Source: Archangium sp.
GTDB lineage: Bacteria > Myxococcota > Myxococcia > Myxococcales > Myxococcaceae
Length of the DNA: 64,000 bases
Assembly (NCBI GenBank): GCA_030681645.1
Contig: JAUXRX010000059.1
Span: 20,136 to 84,135 of the forward strand
Direction: 5' to 3'
Shown here one piece after another: positions 42,829-50,666 of this stretch (positions are counted from its first letter, which is position 1; the number at the start of each line of letters is the position of its first letter). The position numbers and the translations under genes are program-made. The notes under the pieces are model-generated. The model saw nothing but the letters and a program-made list of their open reading frames with translations. It was not told the origin of the DNA and ran no database searches.

Positions 42829-44997
42829 ATGTCTGACGCCTCTGACATCCCGACGTTTGGCGACAAGGTCCGCTACCAGGTCGATCGCTTCCTCTCCTGG
42901 AGCCCGATCGCGCGCTTCGTCGGCCTGTTCGGCTTGTCGCTGATCCTGGTGACGATGAACGCCGTCTTCGTGCGCTTCGCCATGCCGCCCCCCGAGGAAG
43001 GCAAGGAAGCCTTCGACTTCTTCGAGGCGCTCTGGTGGGCGACCGGCCGCGTGGCCGACGCCGGCACCATGGGCGGCGACGAGGGCACGCTGGTGCGCGG
43101 CATCGCCATCTTCACCACGCTCTGCGGCGTGGGCGTGGTGGCGTTGCTCATCGGCCTGGTCAGCTCGACCATCGGCGACAAGCTCGAAGACCTGCGCAAG
43201 GGCAAGAGCCCGGTCATCGACGAGGGCCACACCCTCATCCTCGGCTACGGCGAGAAGGTCTTCGCCATCTTGCGCGAGCTGCGCGAGGCGAACTCGAACC
43301 TGAAGCACGCGGCCATCGTCATCCTCTCGGACACCGACAAGGAAGAGGTCGAGAACACCGTCAAGGAGCGCATGGGCGACATGGGCCCCACGCGCGTGGT
43401 GGTGCGCCAGGGCAGCACCTACTCGGTGCACGACCTGCGCAAGGTGGGCGCCAGCCGGGCCAAGAGCATCATCATCGTGTCCGACACCCACGGCGACGAG
43501 TCGGACGACGCCGACGCGGCGGCCGACATGGGCGCCATCAAGACGCTGCTGGCGCTGCGCCGCATCAACGGCGCGCTCACCACCAACCACGCGGTGGTCG
43601 AGCTCGCCGACTCGTCCCGGCAGCCGGTGATTGAACAGCTCGGCGGTGGCGGCGTCGAGGTGGTGGCCATGGCCGAGACCCTCTCGCGAATGATGGTGCA
43701 GACCTCGCGGCAGAACGGGCTGGCGGCCGTGTACCGCGACCTGCTCTCGTACGAGGGCAGCGAGTTCTACTTCAAGAACTTCCCCGAGCTGGCGGGCCAG
43801 CCCTTCGGCAACGCGCAGTGGAAGATGAAGGACGCGGTGGTCTGCGGCGTGCGCACCATCAGCGGCAAGGGCACGGCGTCGTGCATCATCAACCCGTCCG
43901 ACGAATACGTGCTGGGCGACAAGGACGAGCTGCTCTGCATCGCCGAAGACGACGACTCGTTCTCGCTCACCGCCAACCACGAGCCCACCGTGCCGGCCGA
44001 GTTCCGCGGCGCCGAGGCGAAGGCCCGCAAGCCCGAGCGCCTGCTGGTGTGCGGCATGAGCCCCAAGCTGGGCGACATGCTGCGCGAGTTCGACAACTAC
44101 GTGCTGCCCGGCAGCGAGGCCTGGCTCATGCCCGGCCAGGAGAAAGACGTCTTCACCGACTTCATCAAGGACGAGGTGGGTGGCCTCAAGAACTTGAAGC
44201 TCAAGCACGTCGACGGCGACCCCACGGTGCCCGACGCGCTGAGGCGGGTCATCTCGCCGGACTTCGCGGTGGCGTTGATCGTCGCCGACACGGACATCGA
44301 CGAAGAAGAGGCCGACGCCAAGACGGTGATCACCGTGCTGCTGCTGCGCGACATGTTCAAGGGGCTGGGCGACCGGAAGCCGCGCATCATCAGCGAGATC
44401 CTCGACCCGCGGACCAAGGACCTGCTCGAGCAGGACTACGGCGCCGACTTCGTGGTCAGCTCGGAGATCACCTCGATGTTGATCGCGCAGGTGTCCGAGC
44501 GCCGCGAGCTCAACGCGGTGTTCGCCGACCTCTTCGATTCCGACGGCAACGAGGTCTACCTGAAGCGCGCCGCCTGCTACTCCATTCTCGGCCGCACCAC
44601 CCCGTGGATGTCGGTGCAGAAGGTCGCGCGCGATCGCCGCGAGGTGGCCATCGGCTACATGAAGATGGGGCAGACCCCGTTGATCAACCCGCCCCAGCTC
44701 GAGTCGATCGTCTTCGGCGACGAAGACCGCGTCATCGTGCTCGCGGAAGACGACAGCGAGGCGCCCGGAGATCAGCGCGGCGGCGAGCTGGCCACGCCAC
44801 CCGAGCCGATGCCCGAGCACAAGCCCACCGCCCCGCCTCAGCCCCAGCCGGAGTTGACGCCGACCGCGGGCCGCTCCGGCCTCCTGCCCCCCGAAGGGCC
44901 GAAGGCCGAGGTGAAGCCGGTGTCCGCGGGGCCGCGCGTGACGGGCCCCAGCACCATGCCGCGGGCGCCGCTGCCGCCCAAGCCGAAGGGCCAGTAA
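42829..44997 (+). CDS. CASTOR/POLLUX-like ion channel with two RCK-type units
   Basis: 722 aa. Two membrane helices around residues 22-45 and 95-120 enclose a pore loop containing ADAGTMGGDEG, the place of the CASTOR/POLLUX filter (ADxGNHA in plants). Then come two RCK-like nucleotide or ligand-binding domains (LILGYGEKVFAILREL, and LLVCGMSPKLGDMLREFDNY) and a Pro-rich tail. Bacterial relatives of the plant nuclear channels exist; ion choice is uncertain, K or Ca. The gene is divergent from the sulfur operon, sharing a 211-bp region with the ArsR operator, though no shared control is proven. Confidence 0.87.
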   Translation: MSDASDIPTFGDKVRYQVDRFLSWSPIARFVGLFGLSLILVTMNAVFVRFAMPPPEEGKEAFDFFEALWWATGRVADAGTMGGDEGTLVRGIAIFTTLCGVGVVALLIGLVSSTIGDKLEDLRKGKSPVIDEGHTLILGYGEKVFAILRELREANSNLKHAAIVILSDTDKEEVENTVKERMGDMGPTRVVVRQGSTYSVHDLRKVGASRAKSIIIVSDTHGDESDDADAAADMGAIKTLLALRRINGALTTNHAVVELADSSRQPVIEQLGGGGVEVVAMAETLSRMMVQTSRQNGLAAVYRDLLSYEGSEFYFKNFPELAGQPFGNAQWKMKDAVVCGVRTISGKGTASCIINPSDEYVLGDKDELLCIAEDDDSFSLTANHEPTVPAEFRGAEAKARKPERLLVCGMSPKLGDMLREFDNYVLPGSEAWLMPGQEKDVFTDFIKDEVGGLKNLKLKHVDGDPTVPDALRRVISPDFAVALIVADTDIDEEEADAKTVITVLLLRDMFKGLGDRKPRIISEILDPRTKDLLEQDYGADFVVSSEITSMLIAQVSERRELNAVFADLFDSDGNEVYLKRAACYSILGRTTPWMSVQKVARDRREVAIGYMKMGQTPLINPPQLESIVFGDEDRVIVLAEDDSEAPGDQRGGELATPPEPMPEHKPTAPPQPQPELTPTAGRSGLLPPEGPKAEVKPVSAGPRVTGPSTMPRAPLPPKPKGQ

Positions 44998-45016
44998 CTC
45001 ATGGGCCACGGTTCGA

Positions 45017-45065
45017 CCCTCGACTTCGCGCGCAGGCGCCCGTTCATCTTGAGCGGAGTCGAGGG
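45017..45065. repeat. Inverted repeat of a REP-like element
   Basis: CCCTCGACT at 45017-45025 and AGTCGAGGG at 45057-45065 are perfect inverted arms of 9 bp with a 31-bp loop. The motif CCCTCGACT appears again at about 45095, and the second element follows immediately. It is typical of a REP/BIME-like cluster between genes. Confidence 0.7.
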
Positions 45066-45072
45066 ATCGGCG

Positions 45073-45127
45073 CCCAGGCTCGGAGGAAGTCGCCCCTCGA
45101 CTTCGCTCGGGGTGACCGGTGATGAGT
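45073..45127. repeat. Dispersed intergenic repeat, copy 2
   Basis: Matches 10886-10950 closely (cccaggctcg, aggaagtcgcccctcgact, gctcggggtga, cggtga, gagt); this copy lacks a 9-bp stretch. The best start codon of the kelch gene (GTG 45112) lies within it. Confidence 0.75.
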
Positions 45128-46320
45128 GTCGGGTTGGCTGTGCACTCCTGCTGCTGTTCGCCACCGTCGCCTCAGCCCAGGGCAAGGTCTCACCTGCGCC
45201 GCTGCTCAAAGACGCGCGCCAGCACCACACCGCCACGCTGTTGCGCGACGGGCGGGTGCTGGTGGTGGGAGGCCGCGGCGCCGACGGCCTGTCCACGCTC
45301 GCCTCGTGTGAGCTGTTCGACCCCAGGAAGAACAAGTGGGCCGCCTGCGCCGCGCTCACCGCCGCGCGCAGCCATCACGCCGCCACCGCGCTCGACGATG
45401 GGCGGGTGCTGGTGACGGGCGGCACCACGAACGAGACCGTTCGGAGTGATGGCGACGCGGGCAGCACGGGGCAGAACCGCTTCGTCGCCCTGGCCTCGGT
45501 CGAGGTGTACGACCCGAAGAAGAACGCGTGGCTCACCGTCGCGCCCATGACCGACGCGCGCAACGGGCACACCGCCACGCTGTTGCTCGACGGCACGGTG
45601 CTGGTGGTGGGCGGCGCGCGCGAGCAGCGGCTGCACCTCACCTCGGTCGAGCGGTTCGACCCGAAGGCCAACACCTGGAAGGTCGAGAAGCCGCTCGACG
45701 TCGCGCGCTGGCTGCACGCCGCGGTGCGCACCAGCGACGGCGACGTGGTGGTGGTGGGCGGGCGCTCGAACGCGGGCCAGCAGGGCAAGGGCCCGGGCGT
45801 GTCGATCGCCGACGTGGAGCGCTTCGACGTGAAGACGGGCGCCTGGCAGAGCCTGCCGCCGATGTCGGAGCCGCGGCAGCGCACCGCCGTGGTCGCCGAG
45901 GCCACCGGCGGCGGCCTCATCGTCATCGGCGGGCAGACGGCCACCTCGTCGACCAACTACGCCGAGACCTGGAGCCCCGGCCTCACCGAGTGGAAGCCCT
46001 TCGAGAACCACCTCTCGATGTCGCTCAGCTCGCACAGCGGCACGCGGCTGCCGAACGGAGACCTGGTGGTGATCGGCGGCGAGCCGCCCAACGCGGTCGA
46101 CACCACCCGGGTGCAGCGTTGGCTGAGCGCGAGCAAGCAGTGGTGCCTCGCGGGAGAGCTGATCAACGGCCGCAAGCAACACACCGCCACCCTGCTGCCC
46201 GACGGCCGGGTGCTGGTGGTCGGGGGCACCTCGAGCGGATTGCCCGAGCGGAGCTCCGAGCTGTGGGCGCCGTCGGCGGGCAAGTGTGAAGACCCTCCCG
46301 GCGTCTCGATGGGGTGGTGA
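45112..46320 (+). CDS. Secreted kelch-repeat protein
   Basis: 402 aa. Seven kelch blades of about 50 residues are visible, each with a phrase like HHTATLLRDGRVLVVGG, then a FDP..N.W strand (for example LLRDGRVLVVGG, DDGRVLVTGG, LDGTVLVVGG, PDGRVLVVGG), so it is a seven-bladed propeller, likely for protein or sugar contact. GTG 45112 is inside the repeat; the N terminus VTGDECRVGCALLLLFATVASA is a usable signal peptide. An ATG at 45001 is in frame but its first residues come from the REP-like sequence, so I reject it. Role is unknown. Next gene: hemerythrin. Confidence 0.78.
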   Translation: MTGDECRVGCALLLLFATVASAQGKVSPAPLLKDARQHHTATLLRDGRVLVVGGRGADGLSTLASCELFDPRKNKWAACAALTAARSHHAATALDDGRVLVTGGTTNETVRSDGDAGSTGQNRFVALASVEVYDPKKNAWLTVAPMTDARNGHTATLLLDGTVLVVGGAREQRLHLTSVERFDPKANTWKVEKPLDVARWLHAAVRTSDGDVVVVGGRSNAGQQGKGPGVSIADVERFDVKTGAWQSLPPMSEPRQRTAVVAEATGGGLIVIGGQTATSSTNYAETWSPGLTEWKPFENHLSMSLSSHSGTRLPNGDLVVIGGEPPNAVDTTRVQRWLSASKQWCLAGELINGRKQHTATLLPDGRVLVVGGTSSGLPERSSELWAPSAGKCEDPPGVSMGW

Positions 46321-46424
46321 GCAAAGGCTGCGTCGGCTCGCTGCGCTCGGCGCATCGCTTTCGTGGCGCCGCACCACGTTTCCCTGACTTCGACGCGGCG
46401 CGGCGATTGCTGGGGAATGAGGGC

Positions 46425-46919
46425 ATGAAACCCATCGACCTGCGGGAGCTCCTTCTTCTCGATCACCGGCGCCTCGAGCAGCTCTCGGTGAAGCTGCAGG
46501 ACGCGTTCGACGCCAACGCCCGCGAAGACACGCAGCTGCTCTGGACCGAGCTGGAGCGCAGCGTCGAGGCGCACTTCAGGGTCGAGGAACGGCTGCTCTT
46601 CCCCCGCTTCGGGAACATCGACGCCACCGAGACCCGCGCGCTCGCGGCAGAACACCGCCTGCTGCGTGAGCAGCTGGCGGAGCTGGGCGTGGGGGTCGAC
46701 TTGAAGCTGGTGCGCGCCGACGTGGCGAGGGGCTTCCTGGCGATGCTGCAGGCCCACGCCGCCCGGGAAGACGGGCTGCTCTACCGCTGGGCGAACGAGG
46801 CGCTGGCCGAGGAGGCAGGCGAGGTGGCCGACGCCCTCGCCCCGTCACCGTCTCCCACCCCCGCGCTCTCCCTTCACGCCCAGCCAGCTCGGGGGACCAC
46901 CTCGGCGCACCCCCGTTAG
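46425..46919 (+). CDS. Hemerythrin-like domain protein
   Basis: 164 aa from ATG 46425. The four-helix hemerythrin pattern is clear: LLLDHRRLEQL, VEAHFRVEERLLFPRFG, EHRLLREQL and AHAAREDGLLYRW provide the His/Glu ligands. A Pro/Ser/Ala-rich tail follows. It may bind oxygen or iron or sense redox; nearby ric shares the fold. The 3' end overlaps the convergent alcohol dehydrogenase gene by 4 bp. Confidence 0.85.
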   Translation: MKPIDLRELLLLDHRRLEQLSVKLQDAFDANAREDTQLLWTELERSVEAHFRVEERLLFPRFGNIDATETRALAAEHRLLREQLAELGVGVDLKLVRADVARGFLAMLQAHAAREDGLLYRWANEALAEEAGEVADALAPSPSPTPALSLHAQPARGTTSAHPR

Positions 46920-47917
46920 GCCGGGAGGACCACCAGGCGGCCGGGGAAGCCGAGATCGCGCAGCGCCCACAGGCGCGCGGGCACCTCGTCGAGCGAGACC
47001 AGCTCCATGATCGGCTTCACCTTGCCGGTGAAGATCAGGCTCACGCTCTCCTCGAGATCCTCGCGCGTGCCCAGCAGCCCGCTGCGCAGGGTGAGCCCGC
47101 GCCACACCAGGTCGGCCACGGACAGATCGACGCGGCCCGTGGGGCTCGAGCCGGTGAGCGACACCCGCCCGCCCGCCCGCAACAGGCGCACCGCCTGCTG
47201 GAGCGCCTGGGTCGAGGGCGTGCACACCACCGCGGCGTCGACCGGGCCGTCGAGCGGCTCGGCGCCCAGCGAGCGGGCCAGCGCCATGCGGTCGGGGTCG
47301 GCGTCGGTGGCGAACACCCGGTGACCGAGCGCGCGCGCCACCTGCACCGCGAGGTGGCCGACGCCGCCCACGCCGAAGATGCCCACCCGCGAGGGGTTGA
47401 TCAGCCCCAGCGCGTTCACGGCGCCCACCGCGGTCCACAACGAGCCGCCACACAGCGCGAGGGCGGCGGCGAGCTGGCGGGGGAGCACCTCGGGCAGGGG
47501 CTCCACGCCCAGCGGCAGCTCGAGCGGCACCAGCGCCTGCTCGCGCGTCACCAGGTGCGTGCCCAGCGCGCCGTCGACGTGCACGCCGCGCCACGAGGCG
47601 TTCACGCAGTGCCGCGCGTCGTGGCCCCGGCAGGCGGCGCACTGCCCGCAGCTCGAGGCGAGCGGCGTCACCAGCACGCGATCGCCCGGGCGCAGGGTGG
47701 CGCCCGGGCCCACGGCTTCCACCACGCCCACCGCCTCGTGGCCCGGCACCAGGGGCAGGCGCGGCGGCGCGTCGAGGGTGAGCAGGTTCCAGTCGAGCTG
47801 GCCCAGGGCGCAGGCTTCGATGCGCAGCGTCACCTCGCCCGCGAGCGGCGGCACGTGGCGCGTCTCGACCACCTCGACGGCCTCGCGCGGCTTGAGCAGC
47901 TGGATGACGCGCGGCAT
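46916..47917 (-). CDS. Zinc-type alcohol dehydrogenase-like oxidoreductase
   Basis: 333 aa. GHEAVGVVEAVGPGA is the catalytic-zinc loop, and CGQCAACRGHDARHC gives the four Cys of the structural zinc. Rossmann motif GIFGVGGVGHLAVQVARALG follows. This is the MDR/AdhA family using NAD(P)H; the substrate is not given by the sequence. ATG 47917 is chosen from the start of the first strand (PRVIQLLKPREAVEV). Gene is convergent with the hemerythrin gene and divergent from blaI, separated by 103 bp that hold the blaI operator. Confidence 0.85.
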   Translation of the reverse strand: MPRVIQLLKPREAVEVVETRHVPPLAGEVTLRIEACALGQLDWNLLTLDAPPRLPLVPGHEAVGVVEAVGPGATLRPGDRVLVTPLASSCGQCAACRGHDARHCVNASWRGVHVDGALGTHLVTREQALVPLELPLGVEPLPEVLPRQLAAALALCGGSLWTAVGAVNALGLINPSRVGIFGVGGVGHLAVQVARALGHRVFATDADPDRMALARSLGAEPLDGPVDAAVVCTPSTQALQQAVRLLRAGGRVSLTGSSPTGRVDLSVADLVWRGLTLRSGLLGTREDLEESVSLIFTGKVKPIMELVSLDEVPARLWALRDLGFPGRLVVLPA

Positions 47918-47976
47918 GGACGTCGTGTGCCTCAGTTGCCGGCTGCGTACAAGTCGGCGGCCTTCACAGGTCGGAC

Positions 47977-47993
47977 TACTATTGACCGTAGTA
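47977..47993. promoter_or_regulatory. BlaI-type operator at the blaI promoter
   Basis: TACTA-N7-TAGTA, matching 14 of 17 positions with the site at 49441-49457. It overlaps a possible -35 (TTGACC 47982-47987) with TTAGCT at 48004-48009 as -10, so repressor binding would block its own promoter. Confidence 0.6.
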
Positions 47994-48020
47994 GGTGCCG
48001 TCGTTAGCTTGTTTTCCGCG

Positions 48021-48425
48021 ATGCGCACCTTCGAAACCGCCGGGCGATTCCTGGGCACCCTCGAGGAGCGGGTGATGGAGGTGCTCTGGCGCTCAGGCGC
48101 CCTGGCGGTGCGCGACGTGTGCACGCACCTCAAGGGCAAACCCCAGCTCGCCTACACCACGGTGATGACGACGCTCGACCGGCTGTTCAAGAAGGGCCTG
48201 CTCGAGCGTGAGAAAGACGGCACCGCCTTCGTCTATCGCCCCGCGCTCACCCGCGACGACTACCGGCGGCGGATCGTCGAGAGCACCGTCACGGGGCTCA
48301 TGGCGCGCTCCACCGACGCAGACCCCGTGCTCGCCGCGTTCGTTGACGCCGCGGCCGAGGTCGACGAGGACAACCTCAAGCGCCTCGAGGCCCTCATCGC
48401 CGAGCGGCGGAGGAGCGGGAAGTGA
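48021..48425 (+). CDS. BlaI/MecI/CopY-family repressor
   Basis: 134 aa. The N-terminal winged helix is typical: GTLEERVMEVLWRSGALAVRDV, then QLAYTTVMTTLDRLFKKGLLEREKDG. The C-terminal part is helical for dimerisation. BlaI family repressors are cleaved or released by a BlaR-like M56 protease, or, as with CopY, respond to metal. GTGA overlap with the M56 gene, and two matching operators (47977 and 49441), point to control of itself and of the downstream CzcCBA efflux genes. No beta-lactamase is nearby, so the signal is probably a metal. Confidence 0.9.
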   Translation: MRTFETAGRFLGTLEERVMEVLWRSGALAVRDVCTHLKGKPQLAYTTVMTTLDRLFKKGLLEREKDGTAFVYRPALTRDDYRRRIVESTVTGLMARSTDADPVLAAFVDAAAEVDEDNLKRLEALIAERRRSGK

Positions 48426-49399
48426 CCTTCCTCGGCGCGCTGGTGGCGTTCGGGCTGCTCTTTCTCGGCGTCAGCCTCGGGCTGTCCCTGCTGCTCAACG
48501 TGCTCCTGTTCGTCTTCCGCAAGACCCTGCGGCGCCAGGGTGCCTGGGTGGAGCGACAGGCGGCCCAGGCGGCGCTCGTCCTCCCTCCGCTGCTCTCGGT
48601 AGCGGTGACCGCGGTGCTGGCCGCCCAGTCGAAGCTCGCGCTCGCCGCCGGCGCCGATCACTGCCTCGCGCACGACCATCACCTTCACCTCTGCGTACAG
48701 CACAACGCTCCCTGGCTGGCGCAGCCCTGGGCGCTGGCGCTGGTGGCCGCGGCGGTCTCCTTCCTCGTGGTGCGCTTCGGCCTGGCGGCGCTGGCCCACG
48801 TCCACGCGCAGCGGTCGGCGACGCGGCTACGTGGCCTGGGCACTCCTCTGGCCGAGCACTGTTACCTGGTGCCGTCGGACGCGCAGTTCGCCTTCACCGC
48901 GGGGCTCGCTGCGCCGGCGGTGATCGTCTCCACCTCGGCCTGGGCCGCGCTCACGCCTGACGAGCGGGCGGCGGTGCTCGCGCACGAGCTGGCGCACCTC
49001 GAGCACGGAGACCTCTGGCGCCGCGCCCTCCTGGGCCTCGCCGCTTCTCTCGGCGTGCCGGTGCTCGCGGCGCGCGCGCTGCGGCTGTGGGAGCTCTCGT
49101 CGGAGCGGGTCTGCGACCGCCGCGCGGTGGCCGCAGTGGGCCGCCCCAGCACGGTGGCGAGCGCCATCCTCGCGCTGATGCGGCAGCCTCCTTCTGCGCT
49201 GGCTCCCGCTGGCGCCGCCTTCGCCGCGGCCAGCCACGTGCCTGAGCGCGTCGAGTCGCTCCTCCTGGAAGAGGGCGGCGGTGAGCGCGACGCGCATCGG
49301 CTCGCACGCTTGCTCCTGGCCGCTTCTCTCGCCCTCGGGGGCGTCAGCGCGGTCTTCGCCGAGCCGCTGCACCACCTGTTCGAAACCCTCCTCGGCTGA
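48422..49399 (+). CDS. M56 (BlaR-like) membrane metalloprotease with His/Cys-rich loop
   Basis: 325 aa from a GTG overlapping the blaI stop. Membrane helices near residues 2-32, 48-72 and 101-127. HELAH (188-192) with a downstream Glu (about 228) is the zinc site of the M56 peptidases. Unlike BlaR1 there is no penicillin-binding sensor. Between helices 2 and 3 the loop HCLAHDHHLHLCVQH (80-94) has six His and two Cys, a likely metal-binding sensor. Reading: metal binding to the loop triggers cleavage of the BlaI-type repressor. The gene ends 8 bp before czcC. Confidence 0.85.
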   Translation: MTFLGALVAFGLLFLGVSLGLSLLLNVLLFVFRKTLRRQGAWVERQAAQAALVLPPLLSVAVTAVLAAQSKLALAAGADHCLAHDHHLHLCVQHNAPWLAQPWALALVAAAVSFLVVRFGLAALAHVHAQRSATRLRGLGTPLAEHCYLVPSDAQFAFTAGLAAPAVIVSTSAWAALTPDERAAVLAHELAHLEHGDLWRRALLGLAASLGVPVLAARALRLWELSSERVCDRRAVAAVGRPSTVASAILALMRQPPSALAPAGAAFAAASHVPERVESLLLEEGGGERDAHRLARLLLAASLALGGVSAVFAEPLHHLFETLLG

Positions 49400-49406
49400 C
49401 CTGACG

Positions 49407-50666
49407 ATGCCTCTCTTCCTCCTTCACTGCCGTCTTTCGTTACTACCGACGGTAGTAGTGCTGTTGCTCTCCGGGGGCGCGCGCGCCGGGGCGCCGGCTC
49501 CCTTGAGCGCGCAGGACTTTCTGGCGCGGGTGGAGAAGTCGCACCCGAGCCTTCCGCTGCTGGAGGCCGCGGTGGCGCAGGCCGAAGCGAGCGTCACGGT
49601 GGCCGGCGTGTGGGCCAACCCCGCGCTGAGCTACGACCGCGAAGAGATCTTCGTGGCAGGGCGGGGGCAGCCAGAGAACTTCATGCGGCTCGAGCTGCCG
49701 CTGGAGATCTCCGGCCGCCGAGGGCTCGAGGTGGAAGGCGCGCGGCTGGGCCTCGACGCCGCGCGGAAGAGCGCCTCGCACGATCGCGCGGGGCTGCTCC
49801 TCGACGCGCTGGGCGTCTACTGGCGCGCGGCCGCGGCCAGGCAGGCGGTGCAGCTCTTCCAGCAGGAGCGCGCGTCGGTGGCGCGTCTCATCAGCGCGGT
49901 GCGCGCGCGCACCGCCGCAGGAGACACCTCGGGGTACGAGCTGGATCGCCTGGAGCTCGAGGTGGGCGTGCTCGACGATGCCCTCGCCGACGCGGAGGCT
50001 GAGCACGAGCGGTGGCGGCGCACCCTGGGGTTGCTGGTGGGCGCGCCTGGAACGTCCTTCGAGGCGGCAGACCCGCCAGGGCTCCCCGCCGCCGCCGCGT
50101 CGCTCGAGGGACTGCAGGCGCGGGTGCTCGCCTCGCGGCCCGATCTCCAGGCCGCGCGCCTGCGCGTCTCCCAGGCCGAGCGGGAGGTGGCCGCCGCCGA
50201 GCGCGGCTGGGTGCCCGACGTGGTGCTCTCAGGAGGCGCGCGCAACGCGGTGGTCTCCGATTCCGTCGCATGGGGCTACGTGGGCGGCATCTCCCTGAGC
50301 GTCCCCGTGCTGGACCACGGGCAGGGCAAGCTGGCGCGCGCCCGCGCGCAGTTGAGCCAGGCCGAGGCCTCGCGCAGCCGGTTGGAGCAGGAGGTCACCG
50401 CCGGGCTCCTGCTCGCTCACGGCACGCTGGAGAAGCTGCTCGCCCAGGCCCAGCGCTTCGAGCAGCAGCAGCCCCGCCTCACCCGCCTCGTGCGCCGGGC
50501 GGAGCTCTCGTTTCAAGAAGGCGAGCGCCCCGTGTTCGAGCTGCTCGACGCCTGGCGCACTGCGCGCACGCTTCGGCTGCGGCAGGTCGAGCTCACCCGC
50601 CAGGCGCGACTGGCCGAGCTGGAGCTCGCGCGCGCCACTGGCACGAAGCCCGGAGACCACCCATGA
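49407..50666 (+). CDS. czcC: CzcC/CusC-type outer-membrane factor
   Basis: 419 aa. ATG 49407 gives the signal peptide PLFLLHCRLSLLPTVVVLLLS. TolC-like repeats follow (LEAAVAQAEASVTVAGVW, ARLRVSQAEREVAAAERGWVPD). Outer-membrane channel of the second efflux set. The operator at 49441 falls within the signal-peptide codons. It overlaps the adaptor gene by ATGA. The family is well supported; the metal is not known. It is distinct from the copy at 36411. Confidence 0.9.
   Translation: MPLFLLHCRLSLLPTVVVLLLSGGARAGAPAPLSAQDFLARVEKSHPSLPLLEAAVAQAEASVTVAGVWANPALSYDREEIFVAGRGQPENFMRLELPLEISGRRGLEVEGARLGLDAARKSASHDRAGLLLDALGVYWRAAAARQAVQLFQQERASVARLISAVRARTAAGDTSGYELDRLELEVGVLDDALADAEAEHERWRRTLGLLVGAPGTSFEAADPPGLPAAAASLEGLQARVLASRPDLQAARLRVSQAEREVAAAERGWVPDVVLSGGARNAVVSDSVAWGYVGGISLSVPVLDHGQGKLARARAQLSQAEASRSRLEQEVTAGLLLAHGTLEKLLAQAQRFEQQQPRLTRLVRRAELSFQEGERPVFELLDAWRTARTLRLRQVELTRQARLAELELARATGTKPGDHP
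49441..49457. promoter_or_regulatory. Second BlaI-type operator, inside czcC
   Basis: TACTACCGACGGTAGTA is a perfect 7-3-7 inverted repeat, 34 bp after the czcC start codon. It matches the blaI site. A repressor bound here could block elongation or an internal promoter, so efflux is controlled apart from blaI and the protease. Confidence 0.6.

Noticed and set aside
45001..45111. ATG 45001 as the kelch start
   Set aside because: The first 37 codons would be translated from REP-like repeat sequence; GTG 45112 gives a direct signal peptide.
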